A stretch of 9,220 nucleotides of DNA, from the NCBI GenBank assembly GCA_964417875.1, contig CAYQJU010000093.1:1-9220 (forward strand), written 5' to 3'. The notes below the pieces were generated by a model, which was not told the origin of the DNA, made no database searches, and worked only from the letters and a program-made list of their open reading frames with translations. Positions 1-4,380 of this stretch are shown here, one piece after another (within the stretch, counting starts at the first letter, position 1; the number at the start of each line of letters is the position of its first letter). The DNA is from ZC4RG30 sp964417875. Its GTDB lineage: Bacteria; Pseudomonadota; Gammaproteobacteria; Steroidobacterales; Steroidobacteraceae. Position numbers and translations under genes: made by a program.

Positions 1-622
1 TGTCGAGCGTCAGCGAATTGCCGCGCACCGCGGTGATCGTGCGCTTCTCGGCCTGCCGCGGATCGTAGTCCGTGGAGGCCAGCACGATCTGGTCGCCCAC
101 CTTCCAGCCGGACGCTTCCAGCACCTCGATGGCGGTGCTGCCCTTCTCTGCCGTCTTGGCGAGCTTGGTCCAGGTGTGCGTGCGATCGCCGTGCAGGTTC
201 AGCGTGCCGCCGGAGATCATGATGCCGCGATCACCCATGCCGGCCATGATGTCCTCGCCCTTCACGTTGTCGGTGAAGGTGATGGTGGCCTTGCGCGTAT
301 GCGGCTTCGACTCGGTGCCGATCGCAAGCTCGCCGTGCAGCATGATCCACTCGGTGGTCAGCTCAAGGTCGGCATCGTTCGAGAAAGTGAGCTTGCCGTC
401 GATCGACAGGCCGCCAAGCGCCGGCGGGCTGACGTCAAGGATCACTTCCTTGTCCTTGCCGATGACCACCTGTTCGCCGGCAGCCGGCACCTTGCCGCTC
501 GGCCAGGCCGCCGGATCGGACCATTTCACGGCCGCGGCCGCCTGGGCGGACGCGAACACGCCGCTGAGCAGGAACGCCGGAACCAGCGACGCAAGAAAGA
601 CTGAGCGAGATCGTTCACTCAT
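1..622 (-). CDS. G8 domain secreted beta-helix protein, paralogue 1 (5' part only, truncated by window edge)
   Basis: This gene reads leftwards from the ATG at 622-620 and runs off the left edge. About 207 codons are visible. The protein begins MSERSRSVFLASLVPAFLL and has a Sec signal peptide of about 28 residues (…FASAQA, probable cleavage after AQA). A G8 domain follows: the WSDPAAWPSGKVPAAG opening, then VILDVSPPALGGLSIDG, ELTTEWIMLHGELAIGTE and KATITFTDNVKGEDIMAGMG. The visible part lines up over its whole length with the three other G8 genes here, so the missing part is probably a beta-helix plus a C-terminal domain, about 870-900 aa in total. That length is inferred. The start is supported by the alignment with paralogue 4 (MSKPSRSVLLASVVPAFLL) and by GGGGG eight bases upstream. 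The protein is probably periplasmic or extracellular. G8 is named for its conserved glycines and occurs in CEMIP, TMEM2 and fibrocystin. The substrate is unknown. Confidence 0.9.
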   Translation of the reverse strand, partial: MSERSRSVFLASLVPAFLLSGVFASAQAAAAVKWSDPAAWPSGKVPAAGEQVVIGKDKEVILDVSPPALGGLSIDGKLTFSNDADLELTTEWIMLHGELAIGTESKPHTRKATITFTDNVKGEDIMAGMGDRGIMISGGTLNLHGDRTHTWTKLAKTAEKGSTAIEVLEASGWKVGDQIVLASTDYDPRQAEKRTITAVRGNSLTLD

Positions 623-680
623 GGCAATAGCCCCCATTTTTCTGAAGTCCGCCCAATATGCGGGATGTCTGGAGGATAGC
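623..680 (-). promoter_or_regulatory. Putative promoter and ribosome binding site of G8 paralogue 1
   Basis: On the minus strand GCGCTATCCT ends at 673, with TATCCT (673-678) as a -10-like box 50 nt before the ATG. The same GCGCTATCCT stands 48 nt before the ATG of paralogue 4, and GCTATTCT stands 41 nt before paralogue 3. No good -35 is visible. Next to the start, GGGGG lies 8 nt upstream of the ATG and probably serves as the Shine-Dalgarno sequence. The call rests on conservation between paralogues. Confidence 0.5.
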
Positions 681-700
681 GCGACTGTCCGGAGTCAGGC

Positions 701-718
701 CAATTTTGGGCAAAATTG
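701..718. promoter_or_regulatory. Perfect palindrome CAATTTTG-GG-CAAAATTG, candidate operator
   Basis: Two 8-base arms, perfectly complementary, are separated by GG. The site is AT-rich in a GC-rich setting and lies 22 nt upstream of the -10-like box of G8 paralogue 1, at roughly -35 to -60. Position and symmetry fit a binding site for a dimeric regulator. No T-run follows it, so it does not look like an intrinsic terminator for paralogue 2, which ends 125 bp upstream. No equivalent was seen in front of paralogues 2, 3 or 4. Confidence 0.4.
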
Positions 719-842
719 CGGCATCCGGTGCGCCGGATGTGGGCGGCTGGCGAAAAATGTGCCGCGGGATAGGACTTTCCGGGCCCTTCGGGCGAACAGC
801 AGGGCGGCTACCCTTCGGGATCGCCGGCCCACTTCCGAAAAC

Positions 843-3449
843 TTACCGACTGACCTGCAGGCTTTCCGTCACGCCAGTCCCGCTGCCAGGGATGTCTCCG
901 GTGGACACCATCTTGACCCACAGCGCGTCACCAGCCTTGAACCAGGAGGTCCTGCTGGCGCTTCGCAATGCATCCAGGCTTTCCATCTGCGCGGCACCGG
1001 CCGCTGCTGAGTTGAAGCCGGGCAGCTTGAACATTACCCATGATCCGGTATCCAGCTCCCTGACCCGGATGTTCAGGGACCTGCTTTCGGTGGTCACGGT
1101 GTATTCCGTGCCGGCGCGAACATTGGTTTCACCATAGGCATTGAACTGGTTTCCATTGCTGCGACTGAGCAGAATGGGATCTGCAGCCGGCAGAGGCCCT
1201 CTGACACGGCCACCACCTGGCGCAATCTGAAGGTCGGCAGGAGTGCGCCCACCCGTCTGGCTCATGCCGGTGATGCCACCCCCGCCAAGATTCATGCGAC
1301 CGATATCGCCCGTGCACACCGCGGCGTTCCAGGTGGGCCGCACCTGGCAATGTTCGTCGAGGTCTATTCCGCCGAGGTTGATGATGTAGGAATTGGAGAT
1401 GCCGGTGATGGTGCCGTCCCGGTCCTTGAACACCGAGCCCTTGTAGATCGTATTGCCCCAGTCATCATTGCTCCACCTGTTGTCCATCGGCGGGAAGTAC
1501 ACCGGCTTCGCATTGATGAACTTCGAACGTGAAACGGTGTTGTTGGTGCTCATCCCGAAGCTGGTGAACAGCAGGTAGGAGATCGCCCCGGTCTTGCGGG
1601 TGGCGTTGTCCTGGTAATTGACGAAGGTGTTGTTGTCCAGCTCGTGATGGAAGTCGTAGAACTCGTAGGCGCGGATCGGGAAATCCGCGACCCTGGGGAA
1701 CGGCAGGCTGCGACCATAGGCCACTTCTGCGGGCGTTCGCGGGTTGCCCACATTCGCCGATTCCCCAACGAACAACGAATCGACCACACGCGACGTATAC
1801 GGATAGACCGCACGATCGAAGTTGCCCGCGGCATGCGTGAAGCCGATGCCGTTGTCGGCCATCTTCAGGCCCTTGTAGATGTGCACCTCGCCCCGGCCCC
1901 AGATGCCGCTGTTGCGGTTCTTGTAGGCGGTGAAGTCCTCGAAGGTGTCCGCGACTGCGGGGCTCTTCGGATCCGCGGGATCAGCACGGGCGATATACCC
2001 GCCCACGACCAGGCGGCCATCTGCACGCGGCGCGCGATCCTGCATGAAGCCGTCAAAGTTCGAGTGCGCGACGTTGCCCCGGAATTCCCGGAACTTCGTC
2101 CGGGCTGGCCAGGTGTTCCTGCTGATCTCGGTGCCCTCGAACTGACCTGTCGGGTGCTCGGGAAAGGCCAACCAGAAGCCGGTGGCATCGGATCCCGCGG
2201 CCACATTGCCGATGTAGGTGTTGTCGGGATGGGTGATCCAGAACGATGACGCCGTATTGTCCGAAGGAATCACGATTTCTTTCGACTCCTGGCCGGCGGT
2301 CTTGAAGTTCAGGCCATCCGGCGTCGATCCGAACGGCGCCAGGTCGGTGGGATCGCAGGGCTTCGACGTATGGCATTTGGTCTGGATGGCGAGATTGCGC
2401 ACAAACCGGTTGCCGGTCTCGATGCCGTCCTCAAGGAAGAAGCAGTGACCGACATTGTTGTAGGTCACATTGTTCTCGATCTGCAGCTGGTTCGTGCCGT
2501 GCACCGTCACGCAGCGGTTGTAGGCGTCGTGGATGGCGGCGTTGCGGATGTACTGCCCCGGCGCATCACCCACCAGGTGCCAGTGGATGGGATAGCGGGC
2601 CAGCGTCAGGTTCTGGCCCATGCGGTGCAACTCGACGCCCGCGACGTACATCCTGCTCGACGGCATCGCCATGATGTGGCCGCCGAAGAACGACTGCTCC
2701 GCATCCGGCGACGCCTGGATCTTGATGTTGCGCGTCAGCAGGCCGACTTCGCCGCGCTGGTCCACGTCGAAGGTGATCTCGCCGAAGTGCATGTAGTCGA
2801 GCTTGCGGTCGAGCGTGAGCGTGTTGCCGCGGATGGCGGTGATCCTGCGCTTTTCAGCCTGCCGCGGATCGTAGTCCGTCGAAGCCAGCACGATCTCGTC
2901 ACCGACCTGCCACTGGGCCGCGTTCAGCACCTCGATGAGGGTGCTGCCGGCTGCGGCGGTCTTCGCAAGTTTCGTCCAGGCGTTGGACCGGTTGCCGTGC
3001 AGGTTCAGCGTGCCGCCGGAAATCATGATGCCCCGGTCGCCCATGCCGGCCATCACGTCTTCACCCTTCACGTTGTCGGTGAGCGTGATGGTCGCCTTGC
3101 GCGTGTGCGGCGCGGCTTCGCTGCCGATGGCCAGCTCGCCATGCAGCATGATCCACTCGGTGGTCAGCTCGAGGTCAGCGTTGTTCGCGAAGGTGAGCTT
3201 GCCGTCGATGGACAGCCCGGCCAGCGCCGGCGGGCTGATGTCCAGGATCACTTCCTTGCCGCCGGGGATGCTGACCTTGTCCCCCGCCGCCGGCACCTTG
3301 CCGCCCGGCCATGTGGCCGGATCGGACCAGTTGGTCGCGCTGGCTGACTGAGCCCTGCCCTCCCGGGCACCGAGGACTGCGCTGACGCTGACGACCAGGA
3401 AAGCAGGAAGCAGCGAAACAAGCAGGAACGACTGGTTCCTTCTGCGCAT
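843..3449 (-). CDS. G8 domain / right-handed beta-helix secreted protein, paralogue 2 (CEMIP/TMEM2-like)
   Basis: Complete gene of 868 aa. Residues 1-33 or so form a Sec signal peptide: MRRRNQ, a hydrophobic core, then AREGRAQS. The G8 domain covers about 40-190 (WSDPATWPGGKVPAAGDKV; LSIDGKLTF; ELTTEWIMLHGELAIG). About 240-690 reads as a right-handed parallel beta-helix rich in Asn. It carries the most conserved blocks: RYPIHWHLVGD (285-295), NRCVTVHGT (311-319), YNNVGHCFFLEDGIE (330-344), SSFWITHPDN (401-410) and NVAAGSD (415-421). These match the corresponding parts of vertebrate CEMIP and TMEM2 as I recall them. Cys 359 and 365 (CHTSKPC) and Cys 701 and 712 may form disulfides. A Gly-rich linker (about 720-755) leads to a C-terminal domain (about 757-868) ending SLQVSR. 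The N-terminal start is confirmed by alignment with paralogue 3, and GGGGG lies 8 nt upstream. CEMIP and TMEM2 have been linked to hyaluronan turnover; whether this protein cuts any glycan is not known. Probably secreted or periplasmic. Confidence 0.93.
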   Translation of the reverse strand: MRRRNQSFLLVSLLPAFLVVSVSAVLGAREGRAQSASATNWSDPATWPGGKVPAAGDKVSIPGGKEVILDISPPALAGLSIDGKLTFANNADLELTTEWIMLHGELAIGSEAAPHTRKATITLTDNVKGEDVMAGMGDRGIMISGGTLNLHGNRSNAWTKLAKTAAAGSTLIEVLNAAQWQVGDEIVLASTDYDPRQAEKRRITAIRGNTLTLDRKLDYMHFGEITFDVDQRGEVGLLTRNIKIQASPDAEQSFFGGHIMAMPSSRMYVAGVELHRMGQNLTLARYPIHWHLVGDAPGQYIRNAAIHDAYNRCVTVHGTNQLQIENNVTYNNVGHCFFLEDGIETGNRFVRNLAIQTKCHTSKPCDPTDLAPFGSTPDGLNFKTAGQESKEIVIPSDNTASSFWITHPDNTYIGNVAAGSDATGFWLAFPEHPTGQFEGTEISRNTWPARTKFREFRGNVAHSNFDGFMQDRAPRADGRLVVGGYIARADPADPKSPAVADTFEDFTAYKNRNSGIWGRGEVHIYKGLKMADNGIGFTHAAGNFDRAVYPYTSRVVDSLFVGESANVGNPRTPAEVAYGRSLPFPRVADFPIRAYEFYDFHHELDNNTFVNYQDNATRKTGAISYLLFTSFGMSTNNTVSRSKFINAKPVYFPPMDNRWSNDDWGNTIYKGSVFKDRDGTITGISNSYIINLGGIDLDEHCQVRPTWNAAVCTGDIGRMNLGGGGITGMSQTGGRTPADLQIAPGGGRVRGPLPAADPILLSRSNGNQFNAYGETNVRAGTEYTVTTESRSLNIRVRELDTGSWVMFKLPGFNSAAAGAAQMESLDALRSASRTSWFKAGDALWVKMVSTGDIPGSGTGVTESLQVSR

Positions 3450-3543
3450 GACGTGGACCCCCGGAATTCTGTTGACCCAGAGCGTACGCGCCCGACGGTC
3501 TCGCCGGCAAACACTGACCAGGCACAGGGTCGGAGGTCCTTCG
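3450..3543 (-). promoter_or_regulatory. Intergenic region with weak candidate promoter of G8 paralogue 2
   Basis: This is the 94-bp gap between the toxin stop and the G8-2 start. On the minus strand a possible TTGCCG -35 and TACGCT -10 are separated by 18 nt, and GGGGG lies 8 nt before the ATG. The GCTATYCT box of the other three paralogues is absent. No intrinsic terminator is visible after the toxin, so read-through from the toxin-antitoxin operon into G8-2 is possible. Confidence 0.25.
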
Positions 3544-3996
3544 TCAGGTCGCAGCGCGCGCGCCGCGCTTCACCTTGTAGCGGCCATGCGGCTCGTGCAC
3601 GCCCTGCGGCGCGTGCGGCTTCAGGCGCGGACGCAGCCAGGCGGCGAAGTCGTCTTCGCCCAGCTGCCCGCTCGCAAGAGCGAGCATCGTGAGATATTTC
3701 TCCTCGTCGCTGGCCACCACGTCCATGCCATTGAGCAACAGGAAGGTTCGATAGCAGACATGTGCGGTACGCTTGTTTCCATCCACGAATGGATGGTTGC
3801 GGGCCAGCCCATGCGCCAGACTTGCCGCCAGCGCGGCCAGATCTGGCGCTGGCTCCGCATAGGCATGTCGCTGTTGCGGTCGCGCAAGTGCTGATTCGAG
3901 CAGGGTTTCGTCACGCACTCCACTGGTCCCACCATGCTCAGCGAGTTGTCGCTCGTGGATGGCAAGTGCAAGTTTGCGCCCGATCCAGGTGACCAT
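3544..3996 (-). CDS. Type II toxin, death-on-curing (Doc) / Fic family
   Basis: Protein of 150 aa with the Fic-fold signature HPFVDGNKRTA at residues 68-78. His68 is the expected catalytic base, Asp72 the metal ligand and GNKR the nucleotide-binding loop. The GNKR ending, rather than GNGR, is typical of the Doc branch. Phage P1 Doc phosphorylates EF-Tu and stops translation; the same activity is inferred here, not shown. The N-terminal part (GVRDETLLESALARPQQ, residues 26-42) also matches Doc proteins, as does the downstream FLLLNGMDV. The last 20-25 residues are a basic tail (PHGRYKVKRGARAAT) that goes beyond the usual Doc length. The start lies 3 nt after the antitoxin stop, with GGAG inside the antitoxin's last codons as ribosome binding site, so the two genes are co-transcribed and probably translationally coupled. 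Confidence 0.92.
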   Translation of the reverse strand: MVTWIGRKLALAIHERQLAEHGGTSGVRDETLLESALARPQQRHAYAEPAPDLAALAASLAHGLARNHPFVDGNKRTAHVCYRTFLLLNGMDVVASDEEKYLTMLALASGQLGEDDFAAWLRPRLKPHAPQGVHEPHGRYKVKRGARAAT

Positions 3997-3999
3997 TCG

Positions 4000-4221
4000 T
4001 CACTCCGCCAGCTTGCGCAACACACTGCGATCATCGCGCATCACCTTCTCCGCCACCTCCATCTGCGCGGCGAGTTCCGGATCGAACGGTGTGAGCTTGA
4101 TGCCGTCCGCCAGCTCGATGGCATGCAGCGAATCGCCCTTGTCCACGCGCAGCCGCGCCAGCAGTTCCTTCGGCAGGATGACGCCGGCCGAATTGCCGAT
4201 GGCGGTGATCTTGAGCTTCAT
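4000..4221 (-). CDS. Antitoxin, AbrB/MazE/SpoVT family DNA-binding protein
   Basis: Protein of 73 aa. Residues 1-47 have the swapped-hairpin AbrB/MazE pattern: KLKITAIGNSAGVILPKELL, then a short turn (VDKGDSLHAIEL) and IKLTPFD. The family dimerises through this region and binds operator DNA. Residues 48-73 (ELAAQMEVAEKVMRDDRS…) are charged and helical, and are the likely toxin-neutralising segment. It comes first in a two-gene operon with the Doc toxin, as is usual for type II modules. GGAG lies 9 nt before the ATG. The classical partner of Doc is Phd; here it is replaced by an AbrB-fold antitoxin, a pairing that I believe occurs in other proteobacteria. It probably represses its own operon through the ATGTTATA repeats just upstream. 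Confidence 0.9.
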   Translation of the reverse strand: MKLKITAIGNSAGVILPKELLARLRVDKGDSLHAIELADGIKLTPFDPELAAQMEVAEKVMRDDRSVLRKLAE

Positions 4222-4245
4222 GGCCGGGTTCTCCGCGTGGGATGG

Positions 4246-4267
4246 ATGTTATAACCAATGTTATACC
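4246..4267. promoter_or_regulatory. Toxin-antitoxin operator/promoter: two ATGTTATA direct repeats
   Basis: ATGTTATAACC (4246-4256) and ATGTTATACC (4258-4267) repeat with a 12-bp period. The first contains the perfect 8-bp palindrome GTTATAAC (4248-4255). On the minus strand each repeat reads TATAACAT, a good -10 box, starting about 26 and 38 nt before the antitoxin ATG. No convincing -35 is seen. Repeats overlapping the -10 of a toxin-antitoxin operon are the usual place for autorepression by an AbrB-type antitoxin. This is inference from position and symmetry. Confidence 0.6.
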
Positions 4268-4333
4268 ACTGCCGCGGTTATCGGGCGCACGGATCTTTCA
4301 ACGCCGGGAGGGCGCGCGCGCACCGCATCGGGC

Positions 4334-4380
4334 TATTCTCCCGCCTGATCTTCCGAGACGTTCCGACCGGGGTTGAGGTC
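4334..4380 (+). promoter_or_regulatory. Putative promoter and ribosome binding site of G8 paralogue 3
   Basis: GGGCTATTCT, with TATTCT at 4334-4339 as a -10-like box, stands 41 nt before the ATG at 4381 and matches the GCTATCCT boxes of paralogues 1 and 4. GGGG (4369-4372) lies 8 nt before the ATG. This box falls inside the 5' extension of the open frame, which supports starting at 4381 rather than at the ATG at 4258. No good -35 is seen. Confidence 0.45.

Noticed and set aside
784..819. Two CCCTTCGGG hairpins (784-792 and 811-819) as a terminator for G8 paralogue 2
   Set aside because: The stems are only 3-4 bp and no T-run follows, so they do not meet the usual pattern of an intrinsic terminator.
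3544..4267. Toxin-antitoxin pair as part of a mobile element or integron
   Set aside because: No integrase, transposase, attC-like site or flanking target duplication is visible, and base composition matches the surroundings.
4258..4380. Longer start for G8 paralogue 3 at 4258
   Set aside because: It would place 41 residues before the signal peptide, begin inside the antitoxin operator, and has no counterpart in the paralogues. The ATG at 4381 has a G-run upstream and aligns with paralogue 2.
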